Assembly: GCF_018320785.1 (NCBI RefSeq)
Contig: NC_054876.1
Location: 23,272,212-23,336,211, forward strand
Direction of reading: 5' to 3'
From: Cheilinus undulatus
Lineage: Eukaryota; Chordata; Actinopteri; Labriformes; Labridae
Length of the DNA: 64,000 nt
Of the stretch, positions 1 to 13,151 are shown one piece after another. A model generated the notes under the pieces. That model was given only the letters and a program-made list of their open reading frames with translations. It made no database searches and had not been told where the DNA came from. Within the stretch, counting starts at the first letter, position 1. Each line of letters starts with the position of its first letter. A program made the translations under genes and the position numbers.

Positions 1-588
1 TGCTTTGGCCCTGCTCATAAACAGGGCTATTTGAGCGCAGCATGGCGCAGCCAAACTGGTGATAGAAATGCAGATCAGCTTGGCTTGGTTTGGCTTGGCG
101 TGGCCAAAAGTCGTAGTGGAAAAGCCCCATTAGTGAGTGACACATTACTTGGTCGCTCACCCCACAAGGTTTAATCGGTTGATGGCATATCAGGTTCAAT
201 TAAAAGAATATATAAAAATTAGTTAAAAAATTAATTAGAAAAGAGGCTCAGCAAGCCTCTTAGCTCGCTACAAGACTCCCAAAGACTTTTGAGATCTGCT
301 TTACTGAGTAAAGTGTGGTGTTGATCGCTTTTACACTAGGTAAGGTAGTTGAACTGTGGAAAAATCACTTTTTAGTTAATTGTAGGAAATGTACTCAATG
401 AACGTCAAAATTTTTCTGATGATAACTGCAGCACACAGGTCCATCTAGAGCTTCAGAAAACCTTCCTATTCATTCCTAATGGCTGTCCCCACCTCCTGAC
501 CTCCAATGGATATTCGTTTAGCATCAGGATCATGTGACTGCAAAGACACTATTTTCAAAAACTTGAAGTGAATGTGTTGATACCAGGT

Positions 589-598
<10 letters not shown>

Positions 599-658
<60 letters not shown>
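599..658. repeat. poly-A followed by (AT)n microsatellite
   Basis: An A run of about 28 leads into a perfect TA dinucleotide run that abuts the hAT-like element. Confidence 0.95.
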
Positions 659-660
<2 letters not shown>

Positions 661-661
661 T

Positions 662-1543
662 CAGTGTTGGGGGTAACACATTACAAAGTAATCTGTTAGA
701 GTACTCAGATTACTTTTTTGGCGTAACGAGTAATGTAACGCGTTAGTTTTACAAATCAAGTAATCCCGTTATTAGTTACATTTTCATAAAAGTAATCTGT
801 TACTGGAAGAAAAATCCTACATTTCCACTCTCTTCCGTGGCTTCGAAAAGAGAGAGAAAGAGAGAGAAAGAAAAAAGTTCCTTGAAGCATCTGCTCTGTT
901 TGTCCTTCTCTCTTCCTGTAGTCACGTTAGCACGTAGCGCCATACCAGCGGAAGGTAAACATTCTGTGCCATTACGCGTGCATTGTTAGCTTGTTGGGCC
1001 AGTGAAATGACAGAGAGGACAGCAGGCCACAGTGGAAGTATCCCATCATGATGGATTTTTGGACAAAAGGGACAAGAACAGCATCACGGTGAAACGTAAG
1101 TTTAAAGGCTCCGTTTGCTTTCATTGAATCAGCTGTGCAGCTGTTCCAATTATGCGCTGTTATTACGCACAGCGTTGGAGTGATTCTGTCTGCTTCTGCT
1201 CAGCTTGTTGTCAGATTGTGAGCACGTTAAAGAGGTGTAAAGGTTTTCCTGGCTGTTAGCGGTGTTCTCAGGCTGCAGAGATACAGATTATGGGCTGTAA
1301 ATGAGGCTGTACATAGGCATTAGAGTCTGCACATTTAAATGCAGACATGCGGTCGTTATCTGTCGTTTTTACAACCAACGAGTGGAGCGAGTGGTTAAAG
1401 GGTTTTAATATTTAGTAATGCAAAAGTACTCTAACGCGTTAGTTTTAGAAGTAGGTAACACAGTGACATAACAAATTACTTTTCTCAGTATGTAACGCAG
1501 TAATCTAATGAGTTAGTTTCAAAAGTAATGCTACCCAACACTG
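662..1543. mobile_element. hAT-like element, 882 bp, non-autonomous
   Basis: The ends CAGTGTTGGG and CCCAACACTG are perfect inverted repeats, with further imperfect matching inward (repeated motifs based on TAACGCGTTA). Flanks atatagat (654-661) and atattgat (1544-1551) agree at seven of eight bases, the 8-bp target duplication expected for hAT. Inside, around 1006-1090, is a short possible relic of a transposase N-terminus, but no long ORF remains. Confidence 0.75.
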
Positions 1544-1551
1544 ATATTGAT

Positions 1552-2297
1552 TTGGGCTGTATGGCTTACTACAGCTGAGAACTACAATCACAGACTTTAT
1601 AAAACATGGATGTATACTTTGTGGCATAACACATTGGCTTCAGAGGAGGAATTTTGAGCCCAACAAATATGGTCACCAATTGGGAAATTCTGTCTGAAAA
1701 CAACCTTTGGTCAGTCTGGCAACAGGAAAGGGCGTGGAGCTGAAGTCGGGGATAAGCCACCTGGAAAACTATGCACAACACACCCACCTGCTGTAAAGAC
1801 CCCCCTGCCCCCCCCACATACACACACACACACACCCACACACACACAGATTTACCAAAGAAAAAAATAGATGTTCCGTTCAAAACCTGGCTTTTAACAT
1901 ATTTATTTCTGTTGTCAAAAAGGGCATTTTAGTGTTCGTTGTGATGGGACTTCTGCAGCCACCCTCTAGTGGACACAAAAGGAACTGCAGATTTTACACT
2001 GGTTGCATTTTTTCAGCAGTAGAGGTTGCTGCTTTTACAAAATGCTAAAAATATTCTCCTCTGACAATATATTAGTTATTTTCTCTGTGGGGAAAAAACA
2101 TCTTATTTATTTGCAAATATATCCATGTTTACAGTATTTACATACCATTATTACAAATGGTTATCACAGTAAAGGATTCTGAGCTTTTAAAAAGTATGAG
2201 ATAGTGGATACACTACTCAAGACAGTGAAGTAACTAAGGTTTAAAAGGAGTTCATCACTTGTACGAACGTCTGTGTTTTTTTTCTGTTGTGTTCCAG
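1552..2297. other. non-coding, with CA/GT microsatellite
   Basis: Contains a C-rich then CA-rich tract at 1801-1850. Otherwise nothing recognisable before the crebrf acceptor at 2297. Confidence 0.6.
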
Positions 2298-2423
2298 CCT
2301 AGTGTCAGTGGGATGGAGCCTCCCTTTGGGGACGCGTTTCAGAACTACTCGTTTGCTGACCAGGCCCTGACCAGCACTGAGCTGCTCGCCACCAGCTCTG
2401 ACCCAGATTTCATGTACGAACTG
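2298..2423 (+). CDS. crebrf: crebrf coding exon 1 of those visible
   Basis: Acceptor gttccag ends at 2297 and donor gtgagt begins at 2424. The exon is 42 codons in phase 0 and ends DPDFMYEL, as in human CREBRF. An internal ATG at codon 6 (2313) could serve as a start, but vertebrate orthologues begin three codons earlier in a preceding exon. Confidence 0.92.
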
Positions 2424-5400
2424 GTGAGTAGGCTGCACATACTCACAGTCACACACACACATACCCACACACCCACACACACACATACACACACACTGGG
2501 AAAAGCAGTCCAAATCCAGTAAAAAAAGGAAACTACTTAACCCAGTGTTAGGGCACAGACTCAGTTAATAACTCTTCATACAACTTTTAGTATCGTCCAC
2601 ACCTGGATTAAAGACACACACATACACACCACTGACAAAATTGTGCCAAGACAGGCAGAATTACGCACACATGCCTGTCTCACTGGTTGATGAAAGAATC
2701 ACATGTATGTCAGCATGTGTGGCTGTAAGAAGTGCACACAGCTGAACCTGCAGGCAGTTTCAATGAATTGACTCAGAGACATTTTTGAAAATTATTTCTA
2801 GTCTCTTCAGGTGCTTGTTTCTACACAGAAGCCATCTCCAACAAAAGAGTGGATGAAGCACTAGCGTAGTATTAGGCTATGGTGCTGGTGACTCAGGTTC
2901 AAAACTTGCTTTCTGCAAGCATTTTACAAAATGTTGAATTTATCATGTGTCTTCTGTACTGTTACACCGGCTTCATTTTTCAACACCTAAAAATAACGAT
3001 GCTATGCCAATGAAGTTGGCAAGGGGGCTGCTCACACTTGTGCTGACTATGAGCAGCAGTATTTGAGGAGCAGTGGTTTAAAATTATACAGTATGTGATC
3101 AAACAAAATGCCATCACAAATCAGACACAATTTGGCTTAAAAAAACTCTTTAATGTCAAAGTAAAAGCAAGCACAGCTTAGTGCTCTTGCAGACTGAATA
3201 AGAATGTCCTCTGAGATTTCCCTGTATTTTGCTGTATTCATTTTACCCTCTACCTTAACAAGCCTTTGAGCGCAGGCTGCTTAAATCATCCCCACAGCAT
3301 GATGTTGCCACACCGGTGCTTCACAGTACAGTGTTGCTTGGAGTCATGTTTTGTCTTCATGGTGTATGGTAGCCAGGAATACTGATTAACCAGTGACTGG
3401 ACCTTCCAGACACAGGTGTCTTTATACTACAATCACTTGAAACACATTCACTGCACTCAGGTGATCCCTATTTCACTAAGTGTGAGACTGCTTGCACCAA
3501 CTGGCTAGACCTCTGTTGGATTAAGTCAGTCACCTTTAAGGGGGTGAATATTTAGGGCCCGAGCACCGAGGGTACGAGGACCCTATTGAAATTGGTCGGG
3601 TTCGTCATTGTTATTTTTATTTTTATGTGTTCCGAGCCTTTTTGGCCCCCTTTTCAAACATCAGCCCCCCCAGCAGGTTTAACATAGGATTTCAAACATT
3701 TGTGGGCAGATGTGTCATGTCACAAAAAAGCCTCTTGGAACCATGCTGTAACCAAACAGGAAGTCAGACATTTTTTTTTTTTGGTAAAACGAGGCATATT
3801 TTAGGGGTCGTAGTTGAACAAAGTAGTCCGAGGTGTTCATCCAAACAACTTGATCTTTGGTATAGAGCAAGAAGAGATATCTAAGGTCAAAGGTTATTCA
3901 CAACTTTCTCATTAGTCAAAGGGCGTGGCAATGGCGGCCCCTCCAATTTAAATGCTTCATAATGTGATAAAAGTGGCCGGTGCTCACCAAAAAAATTTCC
4001 ATTTATTACAAGATTGGCCAAACCCTGCTGAAATTACTGCTACAGCTGTCAATGCAGCACCATGGTCAGCGTCACATCTACACAGGCTCATTCTTCAGCT
4101 AAAACATCAACAATGTCACTTTTCATAACTCAAATGCTCATTTGTACATCACGTGGTTTAATAAGTATACTATGTCAGTCCCATTGCAGCAACACAACAC
4201 CACCATGTGCAAAAGCACAAACAGGCTTTTGCAAAGCAAGTCTGCCTAAATCATCAACAATATCATAGTCAGTCTGAGTCAAAAAAAGGGCCTTTTGGGG
4301 GTGCAGGTGGCCGAGTGGTTAAGGCGCGCCCCATGTACATGGACGGCCCGGGTTCGAATCCGGCCTGAGGCCCTTTACCACATGTCTCTCCCCTGCTCTT
4401 GTCCTTGTTTCCGATTCTATCCATTATCCTTCTCTATCAAATAAAGGCACAAAAATGCCAAAAATAAACCTTTAAAAAAAAAAAAAAAAAGGGCCTTTTG
4501 CAGCTGTAATCCGAACTGTGCTCCAAATAAACTCATTTCAGTTTACAAGCAGCAATTGCAAAGCAAATCTCGAAAATGCAAAAAAGTTTTGAGAATGTCA
4601 TTCATAGATGCATAAAAAAAACAAAAAACAATATTAAACTGAAATGTTGTCAATATTTTCCAAAACTTTGTAGAACACTTGCATAAAAGGCGACCGTGAA
4701 GCCAGAGCTCCAGCATCTTAACCTTAAGCGTAGTCAGTGTGGCATCAACTTTTTCAGGCCACAGGGGAAGTTTGAGGATGGAAGTAAAAGCAAGCACCTG
4801 AAGCAACAACAAACAAAAACCCCTCATGTATCTATGCTGTAAGCCTAGCTGTGTGCACAGCTTACAGATGCATGTGCATTTGTACATGTTTTTTTTTTTT
4901 TTTGTTACATAATGTAACATGTCTGTGTGTCGCTGTCCCTTCTTTTCACATTCTTTGTGCACAAGTCTTGCATGACCTTATTACAGACAGACTCCAGACG
5001 TTGCTGACCATCTTTTGAGCCTGACTTCTTTTCAGATCAGGCACAGCTGCTCATACTGCTCTGTCACTAAGAGGTTCAGACATTCATGGCAAGAATAGCT
5101 GATCAGCTCTTACACTAACATTAACATTTCTTATAAATTAGTTTAATTGAATACATTTTTTATCCCTCCTCCTTTGTCATAAAAAAAAATAGATGACACT
5201 ACAACTTTAACTTGAACTTTTACATGAAGTGTTTGGAACAGCGAGGGCTCTGTTTGTTTGTTTAGAAGCCATGTGACACTTACTGGTTCACATTAAGGAT
5301 GATGTGAGGGAGCATTAACCAGGCAGCTCACCTGTCAGCATGTCAGCACTCATGCTGTCAGCTGCAGGTGTCTACAGTAGTTTACTGTCTTCTGTAGACT

Positions 5401-8400
5401 AAACAATAGTGAGTCACTGTCATGCTCTGAGTGTCTTTCACTGCTGTAATACAATGATGAAACAGAGGAGTGTTGCATGAGCTATTCTCTTTTTCAACCT
5501 TACAGAAAGTTCAATTGGGAACACATTCAGTGGATATAAAAAGTTTACACACACACACACCTGTTAAAAAGTCAGTGTGTAAAAAAACATGATGCAAGAA
5601 AAAGAGGGTCAAGAACTTTTTCCACCTTTAATGCAACCTATACAATGTACCACAGGATTGAAAAACAACCTAAATCTTTTAGGAGTGATTAATTGAAAAT
5701 GAAAACTAACAACAATTTTGGGGTATAAAATTGCACAGCCCTAGACTGTTCTAGTATCTTTCATATGCCTGGCTATGGGGTGGGATGGCAAGATGAAAAC
5801 AGTTATAAGTCTTCAAAATAAAATTGCTGTTTGTGGCTTGTTCTGGGGCCTTATGATGCTCAAAAACTCACCAAACTTTCCCCAAAAATGATCCCCCAGT
5901 GCAAATAGTCACCTGGTGGAGGAAGTTTGCACGTACCTCCAAATTTGGCCCCACAGGGGCTCCGAACGTGTGATAGGGTACTGAGCTACATGCATGAAAA
6001 CCGTTTCACATATGCATCAGGTCCAGATGGAAAAATGGGCTCTTAGTACCATCCTCTAGAATGTACAGGAAACACACTACAAACAGATTAAGGTCAGATT
6101 TTGGTGTTTTCACTGATGGACGGGTTGCACATTTTAACAAGCTAGTCCAAGGGATTTTATCTGAGTGATGCCTTCTAGACAAGATGGAGCTCAAAAGCCA
6201 CAAAAACGTAAGTTTTTGGCATAGGATGGAACCAGGATGAGAGTCCAAACTTGGGCTGTTGTTTTCTACTTTTTGCTTTTGTTTTTTTGCAAAAAAAAAA
6301 ACATATTTGCATCTTGCTTTGTCATACTGCCACCTAGTGTTGACAAATAGCACTGCCTCATATACAAAGTGCAGTGTGCTCATTATTTGGACTTTAATGA
6401 GAGTCCTGGGAGGATCTACATGGCCTCTCTGCTGAACTACTGTAGACTGTTAACTCTTCGTTTTCACAAGACTCTCAACGCTGTCTGCAGAAGGGCAAAC
6501 TCTGCTCCCAGAATAGGTTTTCTGTTTATAATGTTGTGAGATATACTCTCATTCCTTTTTTCTCTAATTGATAGTTTTTTAAAGAATGTTAAAACTATAA
6601 GTTTTGAAACTGATTTCTTATGTCTTTTTTTCAATAAGTAATACCTTTAAGCACATGTTTATAATGTTGTACTAAATATCTAACAACAAAGAGTTAACTA
6701 AAAGAATAAAAAGTAAATAATCTCCTAATGAACAGCCTTATTGATTCTCCTCCATGTTTTCCTCGTCTCTGCAGGACAGAGACATGACCCACCGGCAGAG
6801 CCCCTGCAGGGACAGCATGGTGGGGGTCGGGGACGGAGGGAAGGAGACAGAGGGCTGCGTTGATCAGCTCATGGGTGTGGGCGAAAGTGAGAGAGAAGTC
6901 TACAGCAACTCGACGTTCGAACAGTGGGACTCCTACTGGGAAGACCTCACCAGGTACTCAATCATTTATTAATTGGTGCAGCTTAATTAGGATCAAGTTT
7001 AGAACAGCTGCAAGAAAACAACAGACAAAATGTCCATATAAAATTCATTAAACTCTGATTTGCTCACAGAAAGAAACCCTTTAAAAGGAAGTCACTCTAG
7101 CTGGTTTAAATGCATGGCTTGTAACTTCTTTCCTGTGAAGCCTTGTGATTTTTATTGTTGTTAACTCCCATTTGCAGACGAAACAACCCAAAGAATTTAA
7201 TAAAACAACTATTAAATTATCCTACCTAGAAATACTGTTAGTGAAGCTTATCAGTGATTTATCATTCTCCTCTGATCCATAATGCCTCACTTTTTGCTCA
7301 TTATACAGGTTTTTGTTATAGGCCACCATCATCATATACACAGCTCTGCTGCTGTTAAATATTGTTCGAGGATATCATGTATTTTAAATTTAATCACAGC
7401 CAAAACCTCATTAAGTAAGGTTTGATATCATCGTCACAGCCCACAGATAAACCTCACCTTTGTTGAACAATAAGACAAAACTTTCGTGACCCTGTTTTTT
7501 ACAGTGTGTTTTGGGTATGACTCAGCTTTTGCTGAGAGGCACAGGCAGGGCAGAGAAGTCCGACACTGTGGGGAGCGATAGACTAAAAATGTGTCTGGTT
7601 TTTGTTTTTTTATGGGTGTTTAAACCAAAAAAAAAGCATACTAAGTACACTAAAAAATGTTAAAAATCAGGATACATTTTCTCAATTACCTCTTGAGGCA
7701 AGCTCAGACTACTCGATTTTTTGTGTTGTCACAACGCACCTTGTCAGACTAAGTGACAAGCCTCTTGTCCCGTCTGGGCCAACAGCCTGGCTATACTGCA
7801 AGTGTAATCCCGACTGCTCTGACGTCACCGCTGTCTCTGCTACTATGTGGGAGTTCACAGGTCATCAGAGGGCAGGCCAGAGAGAGTGAATCATATAAGC
7901 ACCCTGTGTGATGCTAGTGGTCTTTTGCTCTGACAAGAATCAAAAAAACAAAACAATTAACAATTGTGGAGTGGATTATGGATTATTTATTATGGATAAC
8001 ACTTATGGACTTTTCCCAATGTATCAAGAGGAGGACAATATGGACCCGCTCTCAGTTATGAATTTGATCAAATGCCAAGAAAATCACTGTATGTGCACAT
8101 AAATCAATCAAACTTTATTTATATAGCACTTTTCATACAAGACAATGTAGCACAAAGTGCTTTACAAACAGATTGAGCAAAGTAGAGATAAAAGGAAATA
8201 TGACCTGAACCCACTCCACCCAACCTACTAACCTGCCCACGGACAATCCATACACAATATTGGCAAAATACATCATAGATAAAAGACACACATCAGAACA
8301 GGAACTCCCCGGAGGAAGAAACAATAGGGTCTTGTTTAATGTCACTCTGTTGAATGTTGTTACAAAGATAAGAGCAAATATGCTTGTACTGATTGGTAGG

Positions 8401-11400
8401 CATCAGGATTCACGTTGTTGACATCAGGTCAAGGTGTCAGACAAGGCAATAAAAAAATGTTAGTTCTGTTGAATCGTTGTCATTTTGGATGCATCATTAA
8501 TTATGTCATGCTCATACCACCTAACCTTACAAAGCTGATGGACTGGACACATTCCTGAATATTTTTTTGCCCCGGTCCTATAAATGATATTTAATCATCC
8601 CAAAGAGAGTCCCAAAGAAAAATTATCCAGTGTCATTTTTTGCTACTGCTGAAAACTCTTTCAAACTTCTGTCTCTTAACACTGCTAGCTTGCCTTGGCT
8701 ATGTCTCTCATGCTTCCCTTCCCCTTCTTCTGATGCAAATAATGCATGAGCAAAAGACAATTTTCTGGATGGGTGGGGGAACATGCTGTCTGCTATGAGA
8801 GAGGCATTCAGGAGACAGCGGGAGAAAGGAAGAGAGAATTGACTGCTGACAGCTTAAAACTTGTGCGTAATTTAAACTTGATGGTTGCAATATAGTAAAT
8901 TTTTACACCTCATGTGGCAAAAGCCATGATACATTGAGTATACTCTATATATTGCCCACCCCTATTCCCACACACAATTTGTACAGTCCCCAGGATGACA
9001 GGACGTCCTAAGTCTTGAGCCCTGCCAGTTAGAGAATGACTGAACCAATTAGTGTCAATTCAAAGGGGAAGCGGGTTTGGCTATGGGCGTGATTTAGTGG
9101 TACTGCCTATAAACAATGAATGCTGGTGAAGAGATTAACATGGATGCAGCTATAGTGGCAACTTATAGGAACTGGATAACATTTCCTTACTAAAAGGAGA
9201 GAAAATTACCCTACTTAAAGCTTTGATTGGTGTATGGTTTTGGTTTTGCTCTTCTTCTGAACAGCTTCATCAAGGTTGTAATTTACCAACTGGCTCCACT
9301 GACAGTCAGCAACAATAACGGCTACTTGTTAAGTATGGTACAGTTTGGAGCACACAAGCACAGGACCATGTATGAAATTATATATTCAGCAATTATGCAT
9401 TGTAATGTTTAATATGTCAACAGAGTAGGAAGATGAGGGCAGCAGAGACCCACACAAGCAGGCAGGAAATAGACAGGAAGCAGACACAGTAGACTTCCAC
9501 AGTAGAAGCACACTCCGCTCTTTCCTGGAGCTGATAGGGGGATTCTGGTAGTTTGTATTGAGATCTGTGCCAGGAGGGGAAGAGTGGGGCTTCCAAAGAA
9601 TGTGAAGACGTCATTGTGATGTTTACCAGATGTTCATGTGATATTCAAACTGCGTCATTGATGTTCATTGGTTGAGAACCCTTTTGAGTTGTAGCTCTGA
9701 CATTTGTAATAGCGGAAGAATGATTCTGATTGGACTAGGACTCAAAAAAGGCAGGAATCATGAAGAGTGTATATAAGGCAATGTGTGTACAATGTGTGTC
9801 TTCTTTCAACTGCACAGTTGAAAAGACCACAGTAAACCTTTGCACATTAAAGTGCCATCCCTCTGAGAAATTATTTCAAATAAAAATGCACAAGATACTG
9901 GCAATGAGGATTGCATTGGAGCAGGGCCACAAATTGAAAAAGGACGGTTTCCAGTCCAGAGGCACGTTTCCACAGACCTCGGCTGACCAAACACATAGAG
10001 ACAAAAAAAGTGATCACACAAAGAGGTAAGCGTTTTGCTTGACTGTCTCTTCTGTGGTTTGGTTCGGTTGGGTCTGGCGTTGCACAGTAAGACTTCAGAG
10101 AATTGGCATGGTCTTCCAATCCAAGGTCTTTGATTACATTATGACACTTTTCGGTTGTCACCCCTCTTCACCTCCCAAAATGAACACAGATGCACAGTGG
10201 CTGCCTCAGCCCTCTTTTTACCTCTCTCTGCCTTTTCATCATTATTTTGTTAATCTCAAAAGTTGGTCTTGTTATTCCTCCTGAATCAGATTTTATGAAC
10301 ATGTGCAGGAAACTTCTTGTTAGTGACGTCACACAATAATCAGAACATCTCAACGTTTTTATCCCGTTAAGAAGCAGCAGCGACAGAAGTGAACTTTTAA
10401 ACAGGGGATGGCACATGGTGGCGCACAATAGATGGAAGTTAGGTTTTTTTCACAAGTCTTTGCATGTATCTGTGATCAGTAGAGGCACTGGCAGGTAGAG
10501 AGGAGGCAGGGTCAACTCTGGCCAAGGAGTGGGGAATGACATGCAGTGAAAGAGCCACAGGCCGGACATGAACCTGGACTGTCTGCATACATGGGACGCG
10601 ACGCGACCGAACCACTGGGCCATCAACACCCAGACGAAACTGTTTTACCCTTAAATTCTCCATTTCCTTTTCTCTATTCCTGTCCCTAGCCCGTCAGGTG
10701 CCGCAGCTTTAGGTTGATTCTGTTAGGGCTGCTTGATTATGACAAAAATCATAATCCCTGATTATTATGATTGATATTGAGATCACAGTCATCACCGGGC
10801 CAGATATGCCACAACCCACAGATGGGAGGGAGGTTCAGAGCATGTGGGTTTTGGGCCCTTGGGACATCCTCAGCAGGTCCAGGGGCTCGTGGCAACTCTA
10901 CTACCTACCCAGACAGTACCCTAGGTTGTGCTTACTCACCACATCCACCCCCAACTATAACCTAAAGGTGTGGACTCTTTCATCAGTTTATTTTTCCCAC
11001 GCCCCTGGTGACATGCACTAACATCATGAGCACGGCTAGGGTTGTGTTAGTTCTCCTTCCCATTGATTGTGCCCTCTGACAGCTTACTCACCACATCTGT
11101 GTTTTACTTCATTCTCTGATTTTAGCCCAAATATGCATCAAAGTTCTGCACAGTATTGTACATTTGTTGTTTTGCTCTGGGAGTAAGCCACAACCATGTA
11201 ACAAATACTTCAAATTATTTTGCATCGTTCCAGAGCGGACTCCTCAAAACCAGGTTCATTAGGAATGAGGGTGTCATGGTTATTTTGTCAACCAACAAGT
11301 GCCTTTTTTTGAAATCTATTTAATCTCTCTCAGTAACACAGCATGTGGCATGACAATCATTAAATCTCAATTATCTCATTTTCATGATTGTGGAATGCTA

Positions 11401-13069
11401 AAATTGGAAATGGAGATTGAAACTTGACTATTTACTCAGCGCTAAATTCATTTACTAAACAACAGCAGAAGCTGATGGTTGTTAGGAAAATTCCCACAAC
11501 AATGGATGGATTTATTAGAGAGACATAATGACAGTGTTTCTCTGCACAGTGTGTTTGTGTGACATTGTGCAGGAGAGACAGAGCAGCAGGGCGATTGGAT
11601 GCTTTGCACTCTCTAATTGATCGCAGATACCAGTCTCAGGAAATAGGTCAAGAGAATTAATTTACTTAGGTGTGATGCCCAGGTAGAGCTTGTGTGTGGT
11701 GTGCAAGTTCATTTTAATATTTATCATAAAAACACCCTTGTGATGTGTAGGGAAAAACAAAGCCCCCCACAGGTGGTGATACCCTATGTGTGATCTGAAT
11801 GGTGGGCCTGGGAGGAGATATGGAGGCAGGCTGTGTTTTCAAAAAATGATAGTTAATGCACTGGATATGATAGGAATAAAAGATAATTTCTTTTTACTTT
11901 GATAGCCAAACCCCCATTTTTTCAGTTTTTCTTACTTAATGAAATTATTTGGGGATTATAAGAATTTTTTTGCTGAAGCCAGCAAAGAGAGCTCAGACAG
12001 AGAAGGGATGTCCAGTTTGTCAGCCTGGTAGAGTGAATTCCTGCTGTATAAAGACTTAAACTTTACTGCAGTGACTCATGTTTGAGTCTGACCCTGGCCC
12101 TGTACTGCATACCCCCTCACTGTCTTTTTCCTGCAAACACTAATAATAAATCTGAAATGCCAAAAAGAGGGCTTAAACACAGAGGAGAGTGCAGCCATTA
12201 TGCTCAGAAGCCTGATTTTTGCAGGAAAACTTTTGCAGTGAACATTTTAAGACTGGACAAATGCCTAAAGGTCTGCAGCAGTAGAGCTGACAGAGACCCC
12301 TCAAGCCAGGACATCGTGCTTTGACAGTGGACGATGGAAAGCAGCTCAAGGTTTGCTTAAAGGCAGGGAGTGGTTTTAAGAGGTCGGTAAACAACAAAGC
12401 AGCTGGCTGCCGCAGTCTCCTGAGATCTCAGGTGATGCTCCGTCTGTCCTGCAGCCTATCCTGATGTTTTGCTGCCAAAATAGTTTGTGTTCTCTCCCCT
12501 GTGATGTTTACAGTAGCTTCTGAAGTCTGAAAGCTTTGAGCTGGATACTGCTGATTGTGCAAAGTTTGGACAGTCTGCTCAATCAGATTTTACTGTGGTT
12601 GTTAAGTTAATTAGGAGTTGCTGATGAGGAAATAACTTTTTTACCACCTGGACTGTCCAGATTAATCCACTGCTGCTGTGTGCTAGCTCTGATGGGTTAT
12701 GGAGTGTTTTTCTGGGTCAGTAGAAGTCATAATAACATATTTATGTTTTCAGATGCCCCTTTGCTCCTTGCTGTGGCTTTCCTAAAGCTCATGAAGAGAT
12801 TAAAGCAGCAGCTATGTGTGTGTAACTGTAACTACCAGATGTCTAACTGAGATAGACTCTGAGCTCTGTATTTGCTGTTTTGATCCTTTTATTTAATAAA
12901 ATGGAACAGCTTGACTGGATTTAGTCTTTACTCACCTGCTGCAAAAGCAATAAACATGAAGTGATAGTATTGTAATGGCAGTGTACACATAACAGGTAAA
13001 AAGAAGTGTTACTTTAATGATGGAAAAAATGAAAACCAAAATTAACTAAAGCAAGTGTGTCATTAAAAA

Positions 13070-13151
<82 letters not shown>

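Noticed and set aside
4298..4372. tRNA gene
   Set aside because: A and B boxes are present but the sequence continues into a SINE body and poly-A tail with a target duplication.
4543..4962. 139-aa ORF on the - strand
   Set aside because: No family resemblance; includes Lys runs from a poly-T tract; no splice context.
9871..10161. overlapping ORFs on both strands near 9.8-10.2 kb
   Set aside because: Several frames open at once without motifs; no splice or homology support.
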